Source: Pseudomonas sp. AB6
Lineage (GTDB): Bacteria; Pseudomonadota; Gammaproteobacteria; Pseudomonadales; Pseudomonadaceae
Assembly: GCF_034314105.1 (NCBI RefSeq)
Contig: NZ_JAVIWJ010000001.1
Coordinates: forward strand, 4,572,001-4,636,000
Reading direction: 5' to 3'
DNA: 64,000 nt
In this document: positions 8,090 through 15,978 of the stretch, in pieces
How the letters are laid out: each line of letters starts with the position of its first letter
Numbering within the stretch: position 1 is the stretch's first letter
Notes under the pieces: model-generated
What the model saw: only the letters and a program-made list of their open reading frames with translations
What the model was told of the DNA's origin: nothing
The model's database searches: none
Program-made: the position numbers and the translations under genes

Positions 8090-10798
8090 TCAGCAGGACT
8101 GGAGATCAACCAGTGGGCCGCGAGGGTAACGTCGGAGCTTTTCGATTAGATCACTGCCTGGAATGGGGCGGTCGAACAAATAGCCTTGGCCGACGTCACA
8201 TCGGTGTCGGCGCAGGAATCTCAGTTGTTCAACGGTTTCGATCCCTTCGGCGACCACTTTGAGTTTAAGGTTGTGAGCCATGGCGATCACCGCGGATGTG
8301 ATCTCCATATCGTCTTGGTTATCGGGTATGTCACGGATGAAACTGCGATCAATCTTGATCACATCAATCGGAAATTTTTTCAAATAGCTCAGTGATGAAT
8401 AACCAGTGCCAAAATCATCCATGGCAAGACTCAGGCCCAGCTGTTTCAAAAAGTCGAGTTGTTGGCGAGTGTCATCGGTCGCTTCCAGCAGCAGCCCCTC
8501 GGTAAGCTCAAGCTCAAGCATGGTTGCAGCCAAGCGTTCTTCCTTGAGGATGTTGGCAATCGAAGTCACTAAGTCTGGATCAGAAAACTGTTTGGGTGAG
8601 ACGTTGATTGCTACGTGCAGGTGGTGCAGCCCTGCGGCAGTCAGCTCTTTGCTCATGCGGCAAGCTTGGCGCGCAACCCATTTCCCGATAGGGATAATCA
8701 ACCCGGTTTCCTCCGCAACGCTGATGAACTGGTCCGGGCGGATCATGCCTTTTTCCGGATGATTCCAGCGTAACAGCGCTTCCATTCCTAGCAAGCGGCC
8801 GCTGCGCAGGCACAGTTTGGGCTGGTAGAAAACTTCCAGTTCATTCTGAGTCAGTGCACGACGCAGGTTGTTTTCGACGAACAGCTTATAGCTGGCTTCT
8901 GCGTCCAGTGCTTCGGTAAAGACCTGCACCTGATGCTTGCCGTTTGCTTTGGCTTTGTGCAGCGCCAAGCCGGCGTTCTTCATCAATGTTTGTGGATCGC
9001 GCCCGTGAATCGGCGCACTGGCCAAGCCTACGGAGCCGGTGACGCTGATCAATTGGTTGTCGACGAACATTGGTTTGTCCAGGGTCTTTAGTACCTGGAC
9101 AGCGATTTGTATACCGGCCTCGACATCAGTGTCATCTAGCAGCACGGCGAATTCATTGCTGGCGAAACGCGCAAGGCTGCCACGGGGGCTCAGGCTATTG
9201 CGCAGGCGCCGGGCAAGACTGATCAGCAATTTATCGCCGGTCTGGTGGCCAAGGCTGTCATTAATGCGCTTGAAGTTGTCGATGTCCACCAGCAAGAGGC
9301 TGATCGGCGTGTCGCTGTCTCTGGCAAAACGCTCATCAAGGTTGCGGATGAACGCCGGCCGGTTACCCAGGCTGGTGAGATTGTCGGTGTACGCCAAGCG
9401 TTCAATGCGCTGTTGTGCCGCCTTGGTTTGAGTAATGTCTTCGTAGATGCCGATGTAGTGGGTCAACTCTCGGTCGTCGCCATACACCTTGGAAATTGAA
9501 AGCTGACCCCAGTAAGGTTCGAGATTTTTTCGGCGGCTCTTGAACTCACCCTGCCAGCTGTTGCTTTTGTCGAGGCTGGAGTTGGCGTCGATCAGCAGTT
9601 CATTGAGATTTTCTAACGCCGGAAGCTCGGACAGTCGGTGACCATGTACTTCTTCAGTGGTGTATTGAGTGATCGCGGTGAAGCTAGGGTTGACGTACTC
9701 GACCACACCGTTGCAGTTGACCAGCAAAAACGCGTTGGCACTTTGCTCCACGGCACGCTGAAACAGGTGCAGGGCGCTGGTAGCGGTGCGTCGGTTGTGG
9801 TTGTTGATGACTTGGGCAAACTGGTCAGCCAGCTCGCCAGCGAATGCAATTTCATCGGATTGCCACGGGCGCGCTATGCCGATCTGTTCAAGGCACAGTA
9901 CGCCAACCACCAAGCCATCAATGCGGATGCTTGCGTCAAGTATTGCATTGATGTCTCTGGGCCTCAGTTTGTCGGCTAATTCGCTTGTGCGCGGATCGTG
10001 CATGACATCGTTGGCATCAATGGCTCGACTGGTGTGCAGCGCTTCGAGGTAATTCGGGAAATGGGCAAGATCAATCGCTTTGGGCTGTACGAAATCACCA
10101 GTGTCGAGGTGGTACGCCGCGATGGGCTCCAAATGACTGCCGCTGAGATTCCAGATACTTGCACACGAGATATCGTATATCTCGCAGGCGCTTTGGGTGA
10201 TCAACTTGGCTGCTTCTTGTACTGAGTCATGTGTGCTGTAGCGATGACGGGCCAGCCGTAGAATCAGGCTTTGCTGGGCGCGTACCCGCTCCAGGTGCTG
10301 CAACTGTTCATGCTGAGCGCGCTGGTTAAGTTCAAGCGCGATGTGCAAACGGTTGTTTTGAGTGTCCAGATCTTGGGCGGCGCTCGGATCGTTGTTGTCG
10401 AATAGTCCTTGCACCACCATCAAGTAACCGCGCAGCAAGTCGCGGTTGTGTTGTCGGTATCCTTCACCAACCTCTAGCAGGCTTATCTCGCCTTTTGCAG
10501 TGTGCAGTGTGTAGCGAATCAGATAGAACGGGCTGTCTTTCAATTGTGCTTGTACGGCTTCGTGCATCTGATGGCGCGCTTGCGGCTCCATCAGGTTTGC
10601 ATACGGCGAGCCAACCAGCGCACACAGCTCTACTGCGGGCAAGCCGAACTGTTTTTCGCAATTGGGATCAAGGTACAGCAGCGCCCAGTTAGCTTCGTTC
10701 AGCCGTTCGAAACGCAACATACCGAGCCGAGAAGGCACCGGTAATTGCGTCACTACCTCGGCCGCGGTTCGACCGACGGCATCGGGTTGGCTTTTCAT
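8090..10798 (-). CDS. dipA: Cyclic-di-GMP phosphodiesterase DipA-like (PAS-GAF-PAS-GGDEF-EAL)
   Basis: Signalling enzyme of about 902 residues. Order: a PAS-like N-terminal region, a GAF-like domain (about 190-340), a second PAS (about 350-475), a GGDEF domain and a C-terminal EAL domain. The GGDEF signature is degenerate, ASNEF at residues 546-550, so cyclase activity is unlikely. The EAL domain is complete: E673-A-L675, NVSPKQF, ELTEG, DDFGTGYSS, KIDRSF and AEGIET. This pattern and the place beside aceF and msrA identify it as the counterpart of P. aeruginosa DipA (PA5017), which degrades c-di-GMP and promotes biofilm dispersal. An in-frame GTG at 10831 could add 11 residues; the ATG start MKSQPDAVGR is preferred. 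Confidence 0.88.
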   Translation of the reverse strand: MKSQPDAVGRTAAEVVTQLPVPSRLGMLRFERLNEANWALLYLDPNCEKQFGLPAVELCALVGSPYANLMEPQARHQMHEAVQAQLKDSPFYLIRYTLHTAKGEISLLEVGEGYRQHNRDLLRGYLMVVQGLFDNNDPSAAQDLDTQNNRLHIALELNQRAQHEQLQHLERVRAQQSLILRLARHRYSTHDSVQEAAKLITQSACEIYDISCASIWNLSGSHLEPIAAYHLDTGDFVQPKAIDLAHFPNYLEALHTSRAIDANDVMHDPRTSELADKLRPRDINAILDASIRIDGLVVGVLCLEQIGIARPWQSDEIAFAGELADQFAQVINNHNRRTATSALHLFQRAVEQSANAFLLVNCNGVVEYVNPSFTAITQYTTEEVHGHRLSELPALENLNELLIDANSSLDKSNSWQGEFKSRRKNLEPYWGQLSISKVYGDDRELTHYIGIYEDITQTKAAQQRIERLAYTDNLTSLGNRPAFIRNLDERFARDSDTPISLLLVDIDNFKRINDSLGHQTGDKLLISLARRLRNSLSPRGSLARFASNEFAVLLDDTDVEAGIQIAVQVLKTLDKPMFVDNQLISVTGSVGLASAPIHGRDPQTLMKNAGLALHKAKANGKHQVQVFTEALDAEASYKLFVENNLRRALTQNELEVFYQPKLCLRSGRLLGMEALLRWNHPEKGMIRPDQFISVAEETGLIIPIGKWVARQACRMSKELTAAGLHHLHVAINVSPKQFSDPDLVTSIANILKEERLAATMLELELTEGLLLEATDDTRQQLDFLKQLGLSLAMDDFGTGYSSLSYLKKFPIDVIKIDRSFIRDIPDNQDDMEITSAVIAMAHNLKLKVVAEGIETVEQLRFLRRHRCDVGQGYLFDRPIPGSDLIEKLRRYPRGPLVDLQSC

Positions 10799-11134
10799 CA
10801 AGGGCTCGCTTTCAGAATGCTGATCGCGCACGGGCTAAAGCCCTCTTTTATGTCGCGTGCCGCAAGGTTGCATCATGCAGCTCTGGCTGACAAGTGAGCG
10901 CGGTGGCTTAGTGCTATAAATCTATCGGTTTAGTGCACGAGATCTGACGTAATACTGTTTAGCGCTTCTTTTTAGGCAAAAAAAGCCCCGCCAAGTTGGC
11001 GGGGTTGAGGTACGAGCGTGGCAGCTCGGAAATAGTGCCTGTCGGAACCAACTTGTTGGTGAGGCGAGTTTTCAAGAAAACCGCATCAATCCTCCCACCA
11101 GTAAGTTGGCTTCTACAGGTTTTTGCACCGTTTG
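10799..11134. other. Intergenic region between aceF and dipA
   Basis: No gene recognised in these 336 bases. The part nearest aceF contains the aceF terminator (separate entry); the rest, about 10805-10970, should hold the dipA promoter, but no convincing hexamers were seen. Confidence 0.4.
10976..11004 (-). terminator. Rho-independent terminator of the aceEF operon
   Basis: On the minus strand a 7-base-pair GC stem (ccccgcc / ggcgggg, 10986-11004) with loop aactt is followed by an uninterrupted run of seven T residues (10978-10984). It lies about 130 bases downstream of the aceF stop and has the classic form of an intrinsic terminator. Confidence 0.85.
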
Positions 11135-12796
11135 TTACAGCAGCATCGTTCGGATGTCCGCTAGCAGCTCGCTCAAGCGTTTGGTGAAGCGTGCAGCAGC
11201 AGCGCCGTTGATAACACGGTGATCGTAGGACAATGACAGCGGCAGCATCAGTTTCGGCTGGAAGACTTTGCCATCCCATACGGGTTGGATGGTAGCTTTT
11301 GATACGCCAAGGATCGCCACTTCTGGTGCGTTGACGATTGGCGTGAACCCGGTACCGCCAATGTGCCCAAGGCTTGAGATCGTGAAACAAGCGCCTTGCA
11401 TGTCGTCAGCAGACAGCTTCTTTGAACGGGCTTTTTCGGCCAGTTCAGCGGCTTCAGCCGCCAGTTGCAGCAAGCTTTTCTGATCGACGTTCTTGATGAC
11501 CGGGACAAGCAAACCTTCCGGTGTGTCCACGGCAAAGCCGATGTTCACGTATTTCTTGCGGATGATGGCCTTGCCGCTTGGCGCCAACGAGCTGTTGAAG
11601 TCCGGTAGTTCCTTAAGCAGGAAGGCACTGGCCTTGAGCAGCAGTGGCAATACGGTCAGCTTGACACCGGCCTTTTCTGCAACGGATTTTTGCGCGATAC
11701 GGAACGCTTCAAGCTCTGTGATATCAGCCTGATCGAACTGAGTCACGTGCGGAATATTCAACCAGCTGCGATGCAGGCTGGCAGCACCCAGTTGCATCAG
11801 GCGCGTCATCGGCACTTCTTCGGTTTCGCCATAACGGCTGAAATCAACCACCGGAATCGGCGGAATACCTGCGCCGCCGGTAGCACCGGCAGCGGGTGCA
11901 GCCTTAGCTTTCTGCATCATGGCCTGGACGTAAACTTGCACGTCCTCCTTGAGCACGCGACCGTGTGGGCCCGTTGCTCCGACAGCGCCCAGCTCTACGC
12001 CCAATTCACGGGCCAATTGGCGCACAGCCGGTCCCGCGTGAGTCTTGGCCCCGTCTTTAGCAGGTGCGGGTGCAGGCGCTTGAGAGGCAGGTGCTTCTTC
12101 CGTTTTTGCTACTGACGCAGGCGCCGCGTCAGCCTTCGCTGGAGCTGCTGGTGTTGCGGCTTGAGCCGGTGCGGAGGGTGCAGCTGCGCCGGCCACTTTC
12201 AACTTCAGGATCAGGTCACCGGTACCGACTTCATCGTCCAGCTTGATAATGATGCTTTCCACTACGCCGGCGGACGGCGAAGGGATTTCCATACTGGCCT
12301 TGTCAGATTCGAGGGTGATCAGTGATTGATCCGCCACGATGGTGTCGCCGACCTTAACCATTACTTCGATGATTTTGGCTTTGGCGGATGACCCAATATC
12401 AGGAACGTGGATGTCCTGAATGGTTTCGCTGGCCGCAGCCGCAGCCGCAGCCGCAGGAGCAGCTGCCGGTTCAGCCGCAGCTGGAGCGGGCGCTGCTTTT
12501 TCTGGAGCCGCGGCCGCAGCGGGTGCGGCGGCAGCTGCTTCGGCGGCAGGCGCAGCTGCGTCACCTTCTACTTCCAGCTCAAACAGTTCGTCGCCTTCTT
12601 TAAGGCGGTCGCCCAGTTTCACTTTCATACTTTTGATGACACCGGCTTTAGGCGCAGGGATTTCCATGCTCGCCTTGTCCGATTCCAGCGTAAGAATGCT
12701 CTGTTCGGCTTCGATGCGATCGCCGACCTTGACCATTAACTCAATGACTTCGCCTTCACCGTTGCCGATGTCGGGTACTCGAATTAGCTCACTCAC
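11135..12796 (-). CDS. aceF: Pyruvate dehydrogenase E2, dihydrolipoamide acetyltransferase
   Basis: Core acetyltransferase of the pyruvate dehydrogenase complex (553 residues). Two lipoyl domains carry LESDKASMEIP with lipoyl lysines near residues 41 and 166. Each is followed by a mobile Ala/Pro-rich linker (about 80-125 and 205-250). A peripheral-subunit binding domain lies at about 254-285, then the catalytic domain with SYDHRVINGA, catalytic His526. The usual Asp of HRxxDG is Asn530, as in Azotobacter E2p. The start is a GTG at 12796 with a strong aaggagag site; frames extending upstream lack homology. The gene follows aceE in an operon and is closed by the terminator at 10976. Confidence 0.95.
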   Translation of the reverse strand: MSELIRVPDIGNGEGEVIELMVKVGDRIEAEQSILTLESDKASMEIPAPKAGVIKSMKVKLGDRLKEGDELFELEVEGDAAAPAAEAAAAAPAAAAAPEKAAPAPAAAEPAAAPAAAAAAAASETIQDIHVPDIGSSAKAKIIEVMVKVGDTIVADQSLITLESDKASMEIPSPSAGVVESIIIKLDDEVGTGDLILKLKVAGAAAPSAPAQAATPAAPAKADAAPASVAKTEEAPASQAPAPAPAKDGAKTHAGPAVRQLARELGVELGAVGATGPHGRVLKEDVQVYVQAMMQKAKAAPAAGATGGAGIPPIPVVDFSRYGETEEVPMTRLMQLGAASLHRSWLNIPHVTQFDQADITELEAFRIAQKSVAEKAGVKLTVLPLLLKASAFLLKELPDFNSSLAPSGKAIIRKKYVNIGFAVDTPEGLLVPVIKNVDQKSLLQLAAEAAELAEKARSKKLSADDMQGACFTISSLGHIGGTGFTPIVNAPEVAILGVSKATIQPVWDGKVFQPKLMLPLSLSYDHRVINGAAAARFTKRLSELLADIRTMLL

Positions 12797-12949
12797 AATG
12801 TCTCTCCTTCGGAGAACCTGTTCACTCTCGACTGCACTGTGTTGGTTGCGACGAACACAGCGTCGGACGCTCATTTACGTGGGTAAATTCCGCATCCTCA
12901 GCTGTTCCGCGCTTCTTGTCAGCGCCCTTTGCGATCTTGAGACAGACTC

Positions 12950-15595
12950 TTAACAGTCCAGTGGGTTACGTTTTTCAGGATCGATGCCGAACTTGGCAAT
13001 GGCTTCAGCCACTACTTTAGGTTCGATGTCGCCGCGATCAGCCAAGGCTTCCAAAGCCGCCAGCACCACGAAGTGGCGGTCAACTTCAAAGAAGTTACGC
13101 AGCTTCTTGCGGCTATCACTGCGGCCGAAACCGTCAGTGCCCAGGACTTTGTATTCTTTGGTCGGTACCCACTGACGAATCTGGTCAGCGAACAGTTTCA
13201 TATAGTCGGTCGATGCAATCACCGGACCCTTACGGCCAGTGAGGCATTCTTCCACGTAGCTCAGGACAGGTTTCTGACCTGGGTGCAGACGGTTACTGCG
13301 TTCAACGGCAAGACCGTCGCGACGCAGTTCGTTGAAGCTAGTGACGCTCCAGACATCTGCACCGACGTTGAACTGCTCGCGCAGAATCTTCGCCGCTTCG
13401 CGTACTTCACGCAGGATAGTGCCCGAGCCCATGAGTTGGACGTGGTGCGCCGCTTCCTTGGTGTCCTCCTCAAGCAAGTACATACCCTTGATGATGCCTG
13501 CCTCGGAACCCGCCGGCATGGCCGGGTGCGCGTAGGACTCGTTCATCACGGTCAGGTAGTAGAAAACGTCCTGCTGCTCTTCGAACATCAGGCGCATGCC
13601 TTCACGGATGATCACCGCCAGTTCATAGCCGTAAGTCGGGTCGAATGTGCGGCAGTTCGGGATGGTCGAGGCCAGAATGTGGCTGTGACCGTCTTCGTGC
13701 TGCAGACCTTCACCGTTGAGCGTGGTTCGACCGGCCGTGCCGCCAACCAGGAAGCCACGGGTGCGGCTGTCGCCAGCGGCCCAAGCCAAGTCACCGATCC
13801 GTTGGAAACCGAACATCGAATAGAAGATGTAAAACGGAATCATCGGTTGGTTGTGGCTGCTGTACGAGGTACCGGCAGCAATGAAGGAGGACATAGCGCC
13901 TGCTTCGTTGATGCCTTCTTCGAGAATCTGACCTTTCTTGTCTTCGCGGTAGAACATCACTTGTTCTTTATCGACTGGCTCGTAGAGCTGGCCGACGGAC
14001 GAGTAGATGCCCAACTGACGGAACATGCCTTCCATACCGAAAGTACGGGCTTCATCCGGGATAATCGGCACGATACGCTGGCCGACTTCCTTGTCCTTGA
14101 CCAATTGCGACAGAATCCGCACGAAGGCCATGGTGGTGGAGATTTCGCGGTCGCCAGTACCGTCAAGCAGTGCTTTAAGGCTTTCCAGCGGCGGCGTCGG
14201 CAAGCTGAAGCTCTTGGCGCGGCGCTGAGGGACGAAACCACCGAGTGCAGTGCGGCGCTCGCTCAAGTAACGGGCTTCGGCGCTGTCTGGTTCTGGTTTG
14301 AAGAACGGCAGGGTATCCAATTGATCATCTTTGATCGGAATGTCGAAACGGTCGCGAAAGCTTTTCAGGCTGTCGACGTCAACTTTCTTGGTGTTGTGCG
14401 CGGTGTTTTTCGCTTCGCCGGCGCCAGTGCCATAACCTTTGATGGTCTTGGCCAATACCACGGTCGGTTGACCCTTGTGGTTGACTGCCTGGTGGTAGGC
14501 CGCATACATCTTGTACGGGTCATGACCACCGCGGTTGAGCTTCCAGATTTCGTCGTCGGACAAATCAGCAACCATCGCCTTGAGTTCAGGCGAGTTGAAG
14601 AAGTGTTCGCGAACGAATGCGCCGTCTTTGGCTTTGTAATTCTGGTATTCGCCGTCGATGACTTCATCCATCCGGCGTTGCAGGATACCGTCGGTATCTT
14701 TAGCCAGCAGTGGGTCCCAGAAACGGCCCCAAACGACTTTAGTCACGTTCCATTGAGCGCCACGGAACACGCCTTCGAGTTCCTGGATGATCTTGCCGTT
14801 GCCGCGAACCGGACCGTCAAGACGCTGCAGGTTGCAGTTGACGACGAAAATCAGGTTGTCGAGTTTTTCACGACCGGCCAAAGAGATTGCGCCCAGCGAT
14901 TCTGGTTCGTCAGTCTCGCCATCTCCGAGGAAGCACCAGACTTTTTGCTTGCCTTCAGGGATGTAGCCGCGATGTTCCAGGTACTTCATGAAGCGTGCCT
15001 GGTAGATCGCCTGAATCGGGCCCAGGCCCATGGAGACGGTCGGGAACTGCCAGAAATCCTTCATCAGCCACGGATGCGGGTATGACGACAGGCCTTTGCC
15101 ATCAACTTCCTGACGGAAGTTGTTCATTTGGTCTTCGGTAATCCTGCCTTCCATGAATGCACGGGCGTAAACGCCTGGTGATGCGTGACCCTGGAAGTAG
15201 ATCAGGTCGCCGCCGTGTTCATCGGTCGGAGCCTGGAAAAAATAGTTGAAACCGATGTCATACAGGGTTGCGCTTGAGGCGAAGCTGGAAATATGGCCGC
15301 CCAGATCGGGGTCGTTCATGTTGGTTTTGACCACCATGGCCAAAGCGTTCCATCGCACCAACGAGCGAATGCGGCGTTCCATGAACAGGTCGCCAGGCAT
15401 GCGTGCTTCGTGGGTAACGGGAATCGTGTTGCGATATGGCGTGGTGATGGCGTAAGGCAGCTGTGAGCCACTTCTGGTGGCAAGCTCGCCCATACGGGTC
15501 ATCAAATAGTGGGCGCGGTCTTCGCCTTCTTTGTCGAGAACCGATTCCAGGGCGTCCAACCATTCCTGGGTTTCGACGGGATCGAGGTCTTGCAT
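12950..15595 (-). CDS. aceE: Pyruvate dehydrogenase E1 component
   Basis: Homodimeric-type E1 (881 residues) that decarboxylates pyruvate with thiamine diphosphate and acetylates the lipoyl domains of AceF. The ThDP/Mg motif begins at about residue 224 (GDGETDEPES) and ends in FVVNCN. Other family segments are GHISSFASSATLYDIG and LNGEGLQHEDGHS. A ggag site lies 8 bases before the ATG. The gene leads the aceE-aceF operon, 153 bases before the aceF GTG. Two GntR-type palindromes lie 110 to 175 bases upstream, suggesting pyruvate-responsive repression. A 670-codon open frame runs antisense to this gene but is a codon-bias shadow. Confidence 0.96.
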   Translation of the reverse strand: MQDLDPVETQEWLDALESVLDKEGEDRAHYLMTRMGELATRSGSQLPYAITTPYRNTIPVTHEARMPGDLFMERRIRSLVRWNALAMVVKTNMNDPDLGGHISSFASSATLYDIGFNYFFQAPTDEHGGDLIYFQGHASPGVYARAFMEGRITEDQMNNFRQEVDGKGLSSYPHPWLMKDFWQFPTVSMGLGPIQAIYQARFMKYLEHRGYIPEGKQKVWCFLGDGETDEPESLGAISLAGREKLDNLIFVVNCNLQRLDGPVRGNGKIIQELEGVFRGAQWNVTKVVWGRFWDPLLAKDTDGILQRRMDEVIDGEYQNYKAKDGAFVREHFFNSPELKAMVADLSDDEIWKLNRGGHDPYKMYAAYHQAVNHKGQPTVVLAKTIKGYGTGAGEAKNTAHNTKKVDVDSLKSFRDRFDIPIKDDQLDTLPFFKPEPDSAEARYLSERRTALGGFVPQRRAKSFSLPTPPLESLKALLDGTGDREISTTMAFVRILSQLVKDKEVGQRIVPIIPDEARTFGMEGMFRQLGIYSSVGQLYEPVDKEQVMFYREDKKGQILEEGINEAGAMSSFIAAGTSYSSHNQPMIPFYIFYSMFGFQRIGDLAWAAGDSRTRGFLVGGTAGRTTLNGEGLQHEDGHSHILASTIPNCRTFDPTYGYELAVIIREGMRLMFEEQQDVFYYLTVMNESYAHPAMPAGSEAGIIKGMYLLEEDTKEAAHHVQLMGSGTILREVREAAKILREQFNVGADVWSVTSFNELRRDGLAVERSNRLHPGQKPVLSYVEECLTGRKGPVIASTDYMKLFADQIRQWVPTKEYKVLGTDGFGRSDSRKKLRNFFEVDRHFVVLAALEALADRGDIEPKVVAEAIAKFGIDPEKRNPLDC

Positions 15596-15705
15596 GGCTT
15601 GCTCCAGGGCGGAAAGGCTTCCAGAATCGGTTGCCTGAGTTAGCGACTGGCCTTGTGGGCAGACGACATAAAATTCTTGGATGACCGGAGGTTGTACCGG
15701 CGTTG

Positions 15706-15720
15706 TGTAGTTTTACTACA
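15706..15720. promoter_or_regulatory. GntR/FadR-type operator, site 1 of 2
   Basis: Perfect 15-base interrupted palindrome tgtagttttactaca. Its core, TAGTTTTACTA, fits the FadR-subfamily consensus TNGTNNNACNA exactly. PdhR, the pyruvate-sensing repressor of pyruvate dehydrogenase genes, belongs to that subfamily. The site is about 110 bases upstream of the aceE start. The protein that binds it is not encoded in this window. Confidence 0.65.
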
Positions 15721-15758
15721 AATCGTCGGCCATTTCAGCCTTTCGACTTTGTCTCCTA

Positions 15759-15771
15759 GTAGTAAAACTAC
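15759..15771. promoter_or_regulatory. GntR/FadR-type operator, site 2 of 2
   Basis: Palindrome gtagtaaaactac, the reverse complement of the central 13 bases of site 1, again matching TNGTNNNACNA. The two centres (15713 and 15765) are 52 bases apart, close to five helical turns, so two dimers would bind the same face of the DNA and could cooperate. Confidence 0.65.
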
Positions 15772-15978
15772 AGAAGAGCGTAAGTGCAGCTCCTATTGTG
15801 TTGTGATGTAAATCGATAATGTGAGTGCGAAGTGAACTGTAACAGGTTAAAAGTTGATGTTAGCTGCCAATAAATTCTGGTTTTTAGCTATTTCTAACTT
15901 TTGTTCGACGATTCTGTCAGTTATGCATTTGTTCCTGCCACTGCGGCGGTCCCTCCCCACGCCGACCAAGGATAGCCC

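Larger units (their letters stand above)
15596..15978. other. Divergent regulatory region between aceE and glnE
   Basis: A 383-base region with no gene. It holds promoters for the leftward aceEF operon and the rightward glnE. The clear elements are the two palindromes described separately (15706-15720 and 15759-15771). The stretch 15780-15920 is AT-rich compared with its surroundings, as expected of a promoter region. Confidence 0.5.

Noticed and set aside
12420..12953. A 177-codon plus-strand frame, alanine and serine rich
   Set aside because: It is the antisense shadow of the AceF alanine/proline linker and lipoyl region.
13073..15085. A 670-codon open frame antisense to aceE
   Set aside because: It lies wholly inside a certain gene, has no ribosome binding site or recognisable family, and such frames are common opposite highly expressed GC-rich Pseudomonas genes.
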